Position numbers and translations under genes: made by a program. The notes under the pieces are model-generated. The model did no database searches and was not told the DNA's origin. It was given only the letters and a program-made list of their open reading frames with translations. Of a stretch of DNA of 64,000 nt, positions 22,612 through 34,600 are shown one piece after another. This stretch comes from Halichondria panicea. Lineage: Eukaryota; Porifera; Demospongiae; Suberitida; Halichondriidae. Within the stretch, counting starts at the first letter, position 1. Every line of letters starts with the position of its first letter. The stretch is taken from NCBI RefSeq assembly GCF_963675165.1, contig NC_087382.1, positions 5,495,963-5,559,962 on the forward strand, read 5' to 3'.

Positions 22612-23414
22612 TATACTTGATATTTCTCTGCGGCTGTTTTAGTTTCATTTTCCTTAATTACGTATTAGACGGTACAATTACCGTATAGTGCGAAATTTTC
22701 GAGGCACTTATATTTCGTGGTTGGCCTCTAAAAGCCATTTCGTTGCACAATGTTCGCGGAATGACTGCTAACCGGAAGCCACGCCTTAAATCTTTGCACG
22801 TTATAGCAGGTAATTTAACAATTTTCGTGAACTTATTTTCGTGTAGAATTCTAACCCACGAAATCCGCGAAAATTAAGCCCCTCGAAAATTTCGCGCTAT
22901 ACGGTATATTGAATGTGGTTATGAGGTTTGTTTTGACCGTTAATGGGAGAGGTATACAATAAGTTTTGTTTTTCCAAATGCACATATTCAGCATTCTTCG
23001 CCATGTAGTATATATGCAAACAGTTTGTCAATGGGCACTTATTTTGATGCTTTTTGAGCTTGTATTAACAATCGATGGGATATTAATACTGTACTGTCAC
23101 TCTTAATAAAGCAACAACATAACTCTGCTCATGACTATATTTAGTCAAAGTAGTAAACCACTTTGTTCAACATTTACATACGTACATGTACAAGTGCATT
23201 GCTGCATGATTGTGTATCTGCATGTGCATATATATAGGCCTACTGCAAGAACTATAGTTTCACTCAGGAACGCAATCCAATTAATAGCCAATAGATGCAT
23301 TGCTTCATGCAGCTATAGTACCTATAATTATATAGTTACATACAACTCTCCTATAGTTACAGTATTTAATTTAGTGTTTAGCAGCCATCTCTACATGTGC
23401 ACTGTGTGACTGTT
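22612..23414 (+). promoter_or_regulatory. conserved POT 5' flank, copy U2
   Basis: Same landmarks as U1, but interrupted by a MITE (22681-22904). It retains about 100 bp (23260-23360) that is missing from U1 and U3. It ends with GTGTTTAGCAGCCATCTCTACATG before the intact gene. Confidence 0.65.
22681..22904. mobile_element. MITE with CCGTATAG termini
   Basis: A 224-bp element with inverted ends CCGTATAGTGCGAAATTTTC and GAAAATTTCGCGCTATACGG, bordered by TA on both sides. It is absent at the homologous place in U1 and U3, so the insertion is polymorphic among paralogues. A decayed relative begins at 62792, and a stub is at 31018. Confidence 0.85.
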
Positions 23415-24974
23415 ATGAGACAAACTAACTCTACGAGTGAAGGCAGTCCTCTGGTATCGAGGAATGGCTGCAAGTGCAAGTACAGAGTGAGGTGGTTCTA
23501 TTCCAAGGGAGCCTTTCTTATTCTGGTCTGGAATATACTGTTGGCCATAGCCTGTATGTCAGTGTCTCATATATTCCGTAAACGACATAATGTCAATTTT
23601 GTAATTTCAGAATGGCAACTTGCTATCCCTATTGTGTTCAGTTTTTTTGGAGCTGTTTTCTCAGGATGGCTAGCTGACACTAAGCTGGGGAACTACAGAG
23701 TGATGAAATACAGTTTTGTACTGTTGTTTCTTACAATTTTGCTTTCTAGTGCCGTCACCCTAGTTCCTGGTGTTTCTCATTACGTGTATGTTGTGAGTGT
23801 CGTGTACTGCATAGGTGGGAGTCTCTTTATAGTAGCTGTGGTAGCATGCTTTGTTACCTTATTACAGCTTGGCCTAGACCAGATGCCCGATGCTTCATCT
23901 TCTAATATCACTAGTTTTATTGCCTGGTTTGCATTCAGTATCTATGCTGGTGTTTGGATCCCGAACGTTTCCAATTTGCCCATTATATCTGGTGCTTTGT
24001 GTAGCAGTCAAATACCATACTGGGCTGTCCAACTTTACAGTTTGCTGCCACCTTTGTGTGTGAGTGCTGTTCTTATTCTTGACTTTCTACTAGCTAAGAA
24101 ATGGCTTATAATTGAGCCAAAGTCACCTCAGTCTCTAACAACCATCTACCGTGTTCTCAAGTTTGCAGCCAAGCACAAGGCTCCCCTCAATCGCAGTGCT
24201 CTCACATATTGGGAGGAAAACGTACCTTCAAGAATGGACCTGGGAAAGTCAAGATACGGTGGACCATTCACTACAGAGCAAGTTGAAGATGTGAAGACCA
24301 TCCTACGTTTGTTACCCTTATGTTTAACACTATGGCTTCTTGGGTGCTCACTTGCAATATTCCGTCCACCACATGAATCATTGTATCTCCCCGATGTGAA
24401 TAGTATATATGTTTCAGAGCTTCTGGCCTTAATCACATACAACTCTTGGTGGTGTGGTATGGTTTGGACGGTCTTTTATGAATTTATTCTATACCCTGTG
24501 ATTCGTAATAGGCTTCCCAGCATTCTTAGAAAAATCGGAATCATTTCTTTCTTAATCACGGCTCTCAACATTGTGTTTGTAATTCTGGGACTAGTCCACT
24601 ACTATCACAGTGATTTGGTGGCAGTCGAGTATGTCATTGTAATATTACATTCAGTTTCTCAAGGTTTGTTCACAATGTTGCTTGCTAGTGCCATGCTGCA
24701 GTTAGTTTGTGCTCAGGCTCCATACAACATGAGAGGAGTGTTTGGTGGGTGTATAATACTTGCGTTGATGTCACCTTTGATTATCAGCTATTCTTTTCCA
24801 TTGAAATTCACATTAACAATATTATATGGGATTAAAGCCGCTGTCAGTCTGCTTGGATTCATCTTGTACTGCCTCCTGGCTCGCTGGTACAAGAGGAGAG
24901 TTAGAGACGAGGACTACAATGCACAATCTGTTGTGGAGGAGGTGTATGATCGATACTTGTCAGCTCAACATTGA
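23415..24974 (+). CDS. POT/SLC15-like peptide-transporter family protein (copy 6, intact)
   Basis: Single-exon, 519-residue paralogue with the full family set: GWLADTKLGNYRV, LGLDQMPDASSSNIT, the 6-7 loop through YGGPFTTEQVEDVK, AQAPYNMRG, and the tail RDEDYNAQSVVEEVYDRY. The start at 23415 (MRQTNSTSEG) is preferred over the in-frame upstream ATG at 23397 because homology among copies begins there. As in the other copies, the helix-1 ExxER motif is missing. It is the only full-length copy that keeps both a complete coding region and the conserved 5' flank U2. The C-terminal half differs from copy 2 mainly between helices 7 and 10 and in the last two helices. Confidence 0.85.
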   Translation: MRQTNSTSEGSPLVSRNGCKCKYRVRWFYSKGAFLILVWNILLAIACMSVSHIFRKRHNVNFVISEWQLAIPIVFSFFGAVFSGWLADTKLGNYRVMKYSFVLLFLTILLSSAVTLVPGVSHYVYVVSVVYCIGGSLFIVAVVACFVTLLQLGLDQMPDASSSNITSFIAWFAFSIYAGVWIPNVSNLPIISGALCSSQIPYWAVQLYSLLPPLCVSAVLILDFLLAKKWLIIEPKSPQSLTTIYRVLKFAAKHKAPLNRSALTYWEENVPSRMDLGKSRYGGPFTTEQVEDVKTILRLLPLCLTLWLLGCSLAIFRPPHESLYLPDVNSIYVSELLALITYNSWWCGMVWTVFYEFILYPVIRNRLPSILRKIGIISFLITALNIVFVILGLVHYYHSDLVAVEYVIVILHSVSQGLFTMLLASAMLQLVCAQAPYNMRGVFGGCIILALMSPLIISYSFPLKFTLTILYGIKAAVSLLGFILYCLLARWYKRRVRDEDYNAQSVVEEVYDRYLSAQH

Positions 24975-25929
24975 CTAAATTTTGTTCTGTTACGACTGCA
25001 TGATACGTTTTATCCTCTGTCTTTTTGTCGCTCATACATCTTCAGAACAAAAATACATAAATGAGTGAACTATATACATGTAGAGTTAAGTCATTGTGTT
25101 TGGGTGTGTTGGTATGTGTACTGGCGTGGTGTGTTGTGATCTATCTTGATCTACCCTGTTCTATCCTGATGTGTTTTGTTATGTATTTATCACACCATTG
25201 TTGTGTGATCACTTTTGTTATGATTATCATGCACCTTTCGTTTCTGGATTGTTTTGGACTATTCTCGATTATTCTCTTATTCTCGATCAGCCCCCTGGGA
25301 CTTTACTCTTATAAATAGCATTACCTTTTTCAATTGTTGTTGTTGCTGATACCATGTGAATTTACCTTGTTACTTACAAAGTAAAAAATGTTTATTGGCA
25401 GTCAATCTCTGAACTTGAAACAATAGCAATAAATAGTCTAGCCTGTCTAGCTATATACTCTTTTGCATGGTTGCAAGAAGAATCCAACAGGCTGTTTTGC
25501 ACACATAATTAGTTAAATCATTCTCTTTGCACTAGCTAGCTAAAGCGCTACCTATTTAGCTTATCAGTAAAGAGCAGCGCCTCAGGTAATAATGAACTGC
25601 CTCCTTATTTACAGAATTATACTAATGCTTTGTAACCAAAGCAGCATGTGCTCAAGGGTATTAATTGTACATCAGTGCTTTTACACTCGAAAAGCAATTA
25701 TTATACTCCACTTTTATCAAAATAACTGATTATCAATTCATCATGGGTTAGTATTGAGATGTTGTTGTTTTTTATCCCCTGAAGTGGATGGCTGAAAGGA
25801 ACTAAGACGTGTTGGGCTTCAAAACAGTTCATTTCTTTTTCTTTCAATCTCTTATGCACAGTCATGTTTGACATTCTCTGATCCGTGTTGATTCTGTAAG
25901 TAGAAAACTATAATTATACAAATGCTATA
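24975..25929. other. intergenic spacer
   Basis: About 950 bp. A T-rich stretch with loose TGATCTA/TGTTCTATCCTG repeats at 25130-25200 produces a spurious open frame. No gene is recognised. Confidence 0.5.
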
Positions 25930-26553
25930 CGGTATAATTATACTTGATATTTCTCTGTGGCTGTTTTAGTTTCATTTTCCAGTATATTTATGTCGTAACT
26001 TAGCTAGGTCTGGACTCACCGCTAAGTTACCAACTCAGTTCTGGTTTACAGTTGACAGTTTAATAGAGACTAAAAACATTGAGAACACACGTACATAAAT
26101 AGTACACATAAAACAGGAAGTAAACTAAACCACAACAATATAATTATGTATTAGACGGTACAATTATATTACTTGTATGAATGTGGTATGAGGTTTGTTT
26201 TGACCGTTAATGGAGAGGTATTTTGTTTTTCCAAATGCACATATTCACCATTCTTCGCCATGTAGTATATATGCAAACAGTTTGTCAATGGGCACTTATT
26301 TTGATGCTTTTTGAGCTTGTATTAACAATCGATGGGATATTAATACTGAAAATTAAAGCAATAACATGACTCTGCATGCTCATGACTATATTTAGTCAAA
26401 GTAGTAAACCACTTCGTTCCACATTTACATACGTACATGCACAAGTGCATTGCATGATTGTGCATGCATGTATCTTCATGCATGTGCATATATATAGGCC
26501 TACTGCAAGAACTATATTTAGTATTAGTGTTTAGCAGCCATCCCTATATACAT
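25930..26553 (+). promoter_or_regulatory. conserved POT 5' flank, copy U3
   Basis: It carries the same landmarks as U1/U2, plus about 160 bp of unique sequence (25987-26140, with TTAGCTAGGTCTGG and CTAAACCACAACAATATA) that is absent from U1 and U2. It ends in TTTAGCAGCCATCCCTATATACAT and is then split from its gene by X-M copy 2. Confidence 0.65.
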
Positions 26554-27940
26554 CCGACTAGAAAAACATTTGCAATGTGAAAAATTGCTAGGATTGGCCA
26601 GGGGAACCACAAAAAAGCGTGGGAACAAGAAATCAGACGAGAGCATAACTCCAATCCGTTACAACGTCAATCACATGTATACTGGTAGTTTTCCCATGTT
26701 TTCCCAGCCAATATGCCACGCAATTTTTACTGGTGGAGTGATGACCAATCCCTATATATATTTATTATACATCCATTTTAGAATGTGGGGCACATAATTA
26801 TGATGATTTGTGATGAATTGATGTTCCTAATACATGCAGTGTTGAGCACAGGTACACACAGTTCATCCATGCGTAGTAACATGCACGGACCGTACTGGTG
26901 ACTGCATGGAATGATGTGGTGGATGGAAGCTGATAGGTGGATTTGGAACACAGTCTAATATACTATGTATTGTACATGTTCATGACGTTGTAACGGATTG
27001 GAGTTATGCTCTCATTTCTTGTTCCCACGCTTTTTTGTGGTTCCCCTGGCCAATCCTAGCAATTTTTCACATTGCAAATGTTTTTCTAGTCGGATTCCCT
27101 TTCTTTTTCAGTACAGTTTACGTATCATGACATGCATAAGTGGAACGTCAAGAGGCAGTACAAGAAGAGAAGACAGGACTAATCAGATATCTTCTCGAAT
27201 ATCTCTGGACTAATAATTATAGTATAATGAGTAATAATTTATTGCTTGCTATGTTGAATTTGCGAATCAGTATTAAATGACAGCCATTTTAAGAGCATGA
27301 TATCTAGCCATTGCATATAGCATGCCTGTCAGAGAAAGGGAGCTAGAGCTGAACAGTGTGAAGAAAAGGAACACCTCAGGCTCTGGAAAAGCACTGCTGC
27401 ACTGATTTTAGGCGCACGGTTTATTAGCCACGCCTATCTATTATTATTGGCCACAACGCAATTGCTGAGTCATTAAAGATGGCGGAATTGTCTAGGTAAG
27501 AGAAATAGAGACTGAGAGGTCATCTGCCTTGTGGAAGCAATCGCAAATCTGAAGAAGCGCTTTGTAATCCAGGTTGTAGTCGTTTGGAAACCCTGTGCAG
27601 AATGTCCTGGAGATGGCTGTACTTGGAGTAAATGCTGGCCAAGAAACTTACTTACTTACTTACTTACTCACTTACTTAGTCAGTCAGACAAAGAGCGGTG
27701 AAACGTCGAAGTAGTGCAATTTTTAAAATGAAAATATTCATTCATTAAAATGTTTATGGATTATGAAATGAGAGATACAAAGAGAGAAAAGGCTAAATAA
27801 ACTATCTGTTTAGCCAGTTTCTTGATGTGGCCTTTCCCTGCAGAGATAGAACAGTTTGAACATGAGTCAAAATAATTGAAATATTGCTAAACACAGGCAA
27901 ACCCACTGCCAATCCTATGTAAAACCTACTGGTTTTACTA
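26554..27940. mobile_element. composite element M-X, copy 2 (inverted)
   Basis: A reverse-oriented copy of 19431-20783: M' (26554-27093) followed by X' (27094-27940). It sits between TATATACAT and ATGTGCACTG; the uninterrupted sequence CTATATACATGTGCACTG is seen at 20813. It therefore separates the 5' flank from the truncated POT gene by 1.39 kb. Confidence 0.8.
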
Positions 27941-27960
27941 ATGTGCACTGTGTGTCTGTT

Positions 27961-28762
27961 ATGAGACAAACTAACTCTACGAGCGGAGGCAGCCCTCTGG
28001 TATCAAGGAATGGCTGTTGCAAGTACAGAGTGAGGTGGTTCTATTCCAAGGGAGTATTTCTTGTTCTGGTCTGGAATATGCTGTTGACCATGGCCTGTAT
28101 GTCAGTGTCTCATATATTCCGTAAACGACATGATGTCAATTTTGTACTTTTAAAATGGCTATTTGTTATCCCATTTGTGTTTGGTTTGTTCGGAACTGTT
28201 TTCTCAGGATGGCTAGCTGACTCTAAGCTTGGGAACTACAGAGTGATGAAATACAGTTTTGTGCTGTTATTTCTTACAAGTTTGTTTTCTAGTGCCGTCA
28301 CCCTAGTTCCTGGCATTGCTCATTACGTATATGTTGTGAGTGTCTTGTACTGCATAGGTGGGAGTCTCTCTATAGTAGCTGTGGTAGCATGCTATGTTAC
28401 TTCACTACAGCTTGGCCTGGATCAGATGCCTGATGCTTCATCTTCCAATATCACTAGTTTTATTTCCTGGTTTGCATTCAGTATCTATGCTGGTGTTTGG
28501 ATTCCTTATGTTGCCGATTTACCCATTATATCTGGTACTTTGTGTAGTCAAATGCCATACTGGGTTGTCCAACTTTACAATTTGTTGCCACCTTTGTGTA
28601 TGAGTGCTGTTCTTATTCTTGATTTTCTCCTAGCTAAGAAATGGCTTATAATTGAGCCAAAGTCACCTCAGTCTCTAACAACCATCTACCGTGTTCTCAA
28701 GTTTGCAGCCAAGCACAAGGCTCCCCTCAATCGCAGTGCTCTCACATATTGGGAGGAAAATT
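27961..28762 (+). pseudogene. POT copy 7, truncated after helix 6
   Basis: Starts MRQTNSTSGGSPLV and stays open through helices 1-6 to the conserved loop motif ALTYWEEN. The sequence then switches abruptly to the 5' flank of the next copy (TTGTTACAACAATAG), giving a short unrelated tail and a stop at 28818. Helices 7-12 are missing. The breakpoint coincides with the left edge of duplicated block B. Confidence 0.85.
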
Positions 28763-28804
28763 GTTACAACAATAGTGTTTGCCATCCCTACATGTGCATC
28801 AGTT

Positions 28805-29932
28805 ATGAGACAAAGTAACTCTACGAACGAAGCCAGGCCTCTGGTATCAAGGAATGGCTGGTGCAAGTACAGAGTGAGGTGGTTCTATTCAAAAGGAGCA
28901 TTTCTCGTTCTGGTCTGGGTTATGCTGTTGACTATAGCCTGTATATCAGTGTACCATGTGTTCCATCAACAACCTTATGTCAATTCTGTAATTTCGAAAT
29001 GGCTACTTGCTATCCCACCTGTGTTTGGTTTGTTCGGAACTGTTTTCTCAGGATGGTTAGCTGACGCTAAGCTTGGGAACTACAGAGTGATGAAATACAG
29101 TTTTGTGCTGTTATTTCTTATAAGTTTGTTTTCTAGTACCGCCACCCTAGTTCCTGGCATTGCTCATTACGTGTATGTTGTGAGTGTCGTGTACTGCATA
29201 GGTGGGAGTATCTCTATAGTAGCTGTGGTAGCATGCTATGTTACTTCACTACAACTTGGCCTGGATCAGATGCCTGATGCTTCACCTTCTAATATCACTA
29301 GTTTTATTGCCTGGTTTGCATTCAGTATCTATGCTGGTGTTTGGACCCCGAACGCTTCCAATTTTCCCATTATATCTGGTACTTTGTGTAGTCAAATGCC
29401 ATACTGGGTTGTCCAACTTTACAGTTTGTTGCCACCTTTGTGTGTGAGTGCTGTTCTTATTCTTGATTTTCTCCTAGCTAAGAAATGGCTTATAATTGAG
29501 CCAAAGTCACCTCAGTCTCTAACAACCATCTACCGTGTTCTCAAGTTTGCAGCCAAGCACAAGGCTCCCCTCAATCGCAGTGCTCTCACATACTGGGAGG
29601 AAGACGTAATTTCTAGAGGTTTGATCACAATGTTGCTTGCTAGTACCATGCTGGAGTTAATTTGTGCTCAAGCTCCATACAACATGAGAGGATTGTTTGG
29701 AGGGTGTTTGGTGCTGGTGTTGTTCTCATCTTTTATTATTGGCTATTGCTTTCCATTGAACGTCAGACTCACAATATATGAGGTTATTGTTAGAGTAGGC
29801 ATCAGTCTGCTCGGATTTATCCTGTACTGCCTCCTTGCTCACTGGTATAAAAGGAGAGTTAGAGACGAGGACTACAATGCACACAGAGTGGTGGAGGAGG
29901 TATATGATCGATATTTGTCAGCTCAGCATTAA
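28805..29932 (+). CDS. POT copy 8 with internal in-frame deletion
   Basis: Open frame of 375 codons from MRQSNSTNEARPLV to VYDRYLSAQH. After ALTYWEEDV the sequence jumps directly to ISRGLITMLLASTMLELICAQAP. This removes about 145 residues: the rest of the cytosolic loop (including YGGPFTTEQVEDVK) and helices 7-9. The reading frame is preserved, so a shortened protein could be made. A nine-helix POT protein without the interdomain loop is unlikely to transport. An in-frame upstream extension (from 28691) is just the tail of copy 7 read out of frame. It is best treated as a probable pseudogene with an intact open frame. Confidence 0.65.
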   Translation: MRQSNSTNEARPLVSRNGWCKYRVRWFYSKGAFLVLVWVMLLTIACISVYHVFHQQPYVNSVISKWLLAIPPVFGLFGTVFSGWLADAKLGNYRVMKYSFVLLFLISLFSSTATLVPGIAHYVYVVSVVYCIGGSISIVAVVACYVTSLQLGLDQMPDASPSNITSFIAWFAFSIYAGVWTPNASNFPIISGTLCSQMPYWVVQLYSLLPPLCVSAVLILDFLLAKKWLIIEPKSPQSLTTIYRVLKFAAKHKAPLNRSALTYWEEDVISRGLITMLLASTMLELICAQAPYNMRGLFGGCLVLVLFSSFIIGYCFPLNVRLTIYEVIVRVGISLLGFILYCLLAHWYKRRVRDEDYNAHRVVEEVYDRYLSAQH

Positions 29933-30317
29933 GATATCTGCCTATGCAGAGAACCATTTATATTGGTATAGATGTACAGGTGATTCATTGTGAACAGCTT
30001 GCACACACACGTACACACAAAAAAGCGTGCTATATGCAACAGTTTTAGCATGCTCACCGCACTTCTTTTTTTTCATCAGTCTTAATTGCAATTTATCATT
30101 TGACACCTTTGATTATCTTTGAGCTTGTATTAACGATCGATGGCATGTATGAATACTGAAACTGCAATAACCCTTTCAGGGATGATAGTTGCTGTGATTA
30201 TATAGATGTGTCGCACTGCATGCAAGAATGATATAGTTTCGCTCTGTATTACAATAGAATATAGAAACTTGTTCCAATAGATTTTGCTCTCTTATATAAT
30301 TACAGTATACGTTTAGC

Positions 30318-30745
30318 AGCCATCCCTACATGACTGTGTGTGTGACTGTCTGCATGTTATATAAGACAAACTATAACTCTACGAACGAAGACAGCCCTCA
30401 CAGTAAGGTTTCTGCTGTTGACTATAACCTGTTCCTCGGTGCCTGGTGCATGTATCCCCCTGGTGCTACCTGTATGCTACAGGTTTGTTAGCTGCATGTT
30501 TTCTCAGGATGGCTAGCTGACGCTAAACTACTTGGGAACTACAGAGTAATGAAATACAGTTGTTTCTTCCTAGTCACCTGCACCCTAGTTCCTGGCGTTG
30601 CTCAATATACGTGAATGTCTTGTACTGCATAGGTGCATGGGAGTCTCTTTATCGTAGCAGGAGTAGCATGTTTTGTTACCTCACTATACAACTCAGCCTG
30701 GATCATATCCAAAACTTTAAGTATGCTACAAAATCATCAACAACA
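30318..30745 (+). pseudogene. decayed POT copy 9 (block B partner of 2895-3370)
   Basis: It shows the POT 5' motif (30315-30333), the ACAAACTATAACTCTACGAACG N-terminal remnant and a GGATGGCTAGCTGACGCTAAAC helix-2 remnant, with stops and deletions throughout. About 25 bp less is kept around the VRWFYSKG region than in block A. Confidence 0.75.
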
Positions 30746-31612
30746 ATTACTGCAAAGGAAAAAATCGCATAATTATGCCATATACATGTATACATGACTT
30801 GTAGTTATGTCAATGTCAATGGAATACGAATGTAATTACTTTTGAAGCTCTTGGAAAGGCTTACTATATTATGGTAGAACAAAATAAATTTGCCATAATT
30901 ATTTTGAGAAGGTATACCATCGACTTGGGTATTTCCGAAAAAACCTGTGGCCGTTTGGCAACTGCTTTACAAAGCCATTAAAGAAATAATCATCAATAAC
31001 TAAAGCTAACTATAATACCGTATAGCAGGTAATTTTCGTCAGGTAAAACATTTGTAATTTCGTGGGCAAGCTGACCTCACCGAACCACGAAAACCTAGGT
31101 ATTAATTTTACCGGCAATGATTTAATGCAATGGAGCAAATGCAGTTTTTTACTCACAAAAATCACTGCTGTTCAAGTCGAATGAATTTTTTACCCCAAGA
31201 AAATTACCCACTCTACAGATCTAGCATATCCCACATTGTGGGGCTTCTTGTTTCACAGGAGCTTCCGTGGTTACTGAGGAACTACAGGGGAAGTACTAAG
31301 TCTACCCCAATGTCAGGCAATCAGATGGCCATGCCATTATGTGGTTGAACTGGTGCTTTCTTTCAAACTTCCCTAAGTGCATAGCATGAGGAAATCATCA
31401 TGACACAATATTTAAAGTGCTTCTTAACAAGCAAAAGTAGTGAAAAACAGCTAGTATACTGAAACAGACAGGAGTGTAGCATCCATTGAACAGTGAGTTT
31501 AAGATCACAATTATCATTGTAGTTACTATAATTATGGCATGCATTGTATATACAATAGGTATACATAACCATTCTTGGAGCAGCATAATTGTAACATACG
31601 TACCAATTAACA
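30746..31612 (+). other. spacer upstream of beta-helix copy B
   Basis: Homologous to 3371-4132. It has an extra segment (about 30940-31040) that includes an ACCGTATAGCAGG stub of the CCGTATAG MITE family and a CCGAAAAAACCTGTGGCCG sequence absent from block A. No gene is seen. Confidence 0.5.
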
Positions 31613-31637
31613 GCCATCCCATACATGCACCTCAGAT

Positions 31638-34600
31638 ATGCTGTCTATAAGTATTCTCAGCTGGTTAGTGCTGCTACTGATCCTAGCTACTGTTACTAGG
31701 AGTGAGCACTATCACATTGTGCCAGTGGATTCAACTAACTTTTGTCATGACTATCGAAATGGAACTTGTTTCACTCTCGAGCAGCTTGTTCAAACAGACG
31801 TGTTATCTGGTGGAGACAATCTCACCTTAAGCTTTCTACCTGGAGATCATGTTTTAACTGATCGTTTATTGATTCATAACTTCTCACATGTGCAAATCAC
31901 TGGCCAGAACACAAGTACAACAACTGTAGTTGAATTTCATAGCAATGGTGAGATACTTTTTGTTGAATTAAATATTGAAAACGTTGGTTTTGTTAGAGCG
32001 AATTTAGGACCTCAAAACAATGATCAAACTTTTATCATTGATGGTGCCAATGATGTGCACATCAAAGACCGCTACTTTTCAGACTTGGAAAACCAGCTCG
32101 TTAAAATTGCTAATACTCAAACTGCAACAATTGAGAGCACTCTCTTTATGAACAACACTGGTCAAGCACTGCACATTGAGGCTGATGATGACATGTGAAC
32201 ATAACAAATAGCAAGTTCACTAGGAATGATGGAGGTGCAGTTTACATTGAATCAAACAATACGCTGATCACCAACACAGAGTTCAACTACAACAGTGCTG
32301 TGAGCGGAGGAGCATTACAAGTGGTATCTGGTACTGCAGTGATCACTTGGTGTAACTTCACAAACAACAGTGCTGACTATGGTGGAGCGATTGATGTAGT
32401 CTCAGGCAGTGTGTCCATCTCCAACAGTGAGCTGTCAAATAACAGTGCTGACTATGGTGGAGCGATCGATGTTGACTCAGGTAGTTTGTCCGTCTCCAAC
32501 AGTGAGCTGACAAATAACAGTGCTGACTATGATGGTGGAGCGATTAGTGTTTATTCAGGCAGTATGTCCATCTACAACAGTGAGCTGACAAACAACAGTG
32601 CTGCCTACTATGGTGGAGCGATTGTTGTTGTCTCATGTAATGTGTCCATCTCCAACAGTGAGCTGACAAACAACAGTGCTGACTATGGTGGAGCGATTGA
32701 TGTTGTCTCAGGCAGTGTGTCCATCTCCAAAAGTGAGCTGACAAACAACAGTGCTGACTATGGTGGAGCGATTGGTGTTGTCTCAGGCAGTGTGTCTATC
32801 TCCAACTGTGAGCTGAAAAACAACGGAGCTGACTATGGTGGAGCAATTCTTGTTGACTCAGATAATGTGACAGTGTCCATCTTCAACAGTGAGCTGAAAA
32901 ACAACAGAGCTGGCTATGGTGGAGCGATTTATACCGGCTCAGATGATGTGTTCATCTCCAACAGTGAGCTGACAAACAACAGTGCTGACATTGGTGGAGC
33001 GATTTATGTTGACTCAGGTAATGTGTCCATCTCCAACAGTGAGCTGAGAAACAACAGAGCTGACTCTGGTGGAGCAATTTATGCCGGCTCAAGTAATGTG
33101 TCCGTCTCCAACAGTGAGCTGACAAACAACAGAGCTAGAGATATAGAGGAGTGATATATGTTGATTCAGGCGAAACACCCATCTTTAACAGTACCCTAGC
33201 CAACAACAGTGTTGACCTTGGCATGATTTATGTTTCTAGGTCTTTCTTGATATTTAAAGACACTAACATTGCTAATAACATGGCCAGTTCTATGGAGGAT
33301 GGAGGCATTATTTATGCTTTTGGCAGTCGAGTCGACTTTAATGGACCTACAACATTCAGTAATAATCGGGGTATGCTTGGAGGAGCCATCAGCACTGAAC
33401 AGAGTCGAATATACATTAACACGGAAGGAGTGATCATCACCAACAACACGGCTACCTTTGGAGGAGGGATATTTCTGAGAGAAAGTACACTCTTTGTATA
33501 TAAGCCAATAAATATCTATCAAAACACAGCACACCAGGATGGTGGAGGGATTTATGCTTTTTCAAGTACAATTGAATTTCACACTCAAGTAAACAAAGTG
33601 AGATTACTGAAAACATTGCCGAGAATGGTGGAGGTATTTATGCAGTAGCAACAACCCTTAACCTTACTCAATCGTACGTTAACATTGACTCAAACACAGC
33701 TAATGCTAGTAGAGGTGGAATGTATCTACAGCAATTTTCGAAACTGTACCTATTTAAAAAGGACTCTGAGGAAAATTTAACACATGTCACGTTGATGATT
33801 AACAACAACGTGGCTCAGTACGGAGGGGGGATATTTGTGGCAGATGACACACAGAGGAGCCCGTGTGAAGGAAGGGCCACAGAAGATGATGCTACTCAAA
33901 CTATTTTTGCTGAATGCTTTTTTCATTGTATAATCATGGCTCCGTAAACTATTTCACCACATTCATGACTAACAACACAGCTACCCAGTCAGGAGCAGAC
34001 ATCTACGGAGGTCTGTTGGACAGGTGTATAGCAAGTAAAAATGCTGAATATAAATCTTCAAAAGGGTTGGACTACATCAGTAACACTATAAAATCCTCCA
34101 CCGAATTGTCAATATCCTCTAGACCTGCATGTTCAAGTATTTCTTTGCAAAAATGACTATAAAATTATTTCCACAAGAAAGGGATACACATTTAAAATCA
34201 GTGTTATGGCTGTTGACTAAGTTGGAAATCCAATAAATGCAACAATTCGCAGTTCTGTTATCACTGAGAGTAGAGTTGGTCGTCTCAAAGAAGGACAGGC
34301 AGAACAAGAAGTTGGCAATCAGTGCACAGAATTAGAGTACAATGTATTCTCACAAGACAGCTCTGCTCAAGTGGAACTCTATGCTGAAGGTCCATGCATT
34401 AATTTGGGAATTTCAAGACAACTTATCAATATTTCTTTTCAAATCTGCTCATGTCCTATTGGGCTCAAATCTGTCGAGTCCGATATTGAGTGCAAGTGTG
34501 TTTGTGATCTAGACTTGCAACAAAGATATCGGATAACAAACTGTTTTGAGGAAAATGGAACCGTAACGCTGGAAAGAAATAACAACACGTGGATAGAAGT

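Noticed and set aside
25061-25318. 85-codon open frame rich in Cys, Leu and Val
   Set aside because: Lies in a T-rich low-complexity stretch 3' of a POT gene; no homology or signal that I can support.
28691-28804. N-terminal extension of POT copy 8 (start at 28691)
   Set aside because: The extra residues come from the end of copy 7 read in another frame and from 5' flank; homology starts at 28805.
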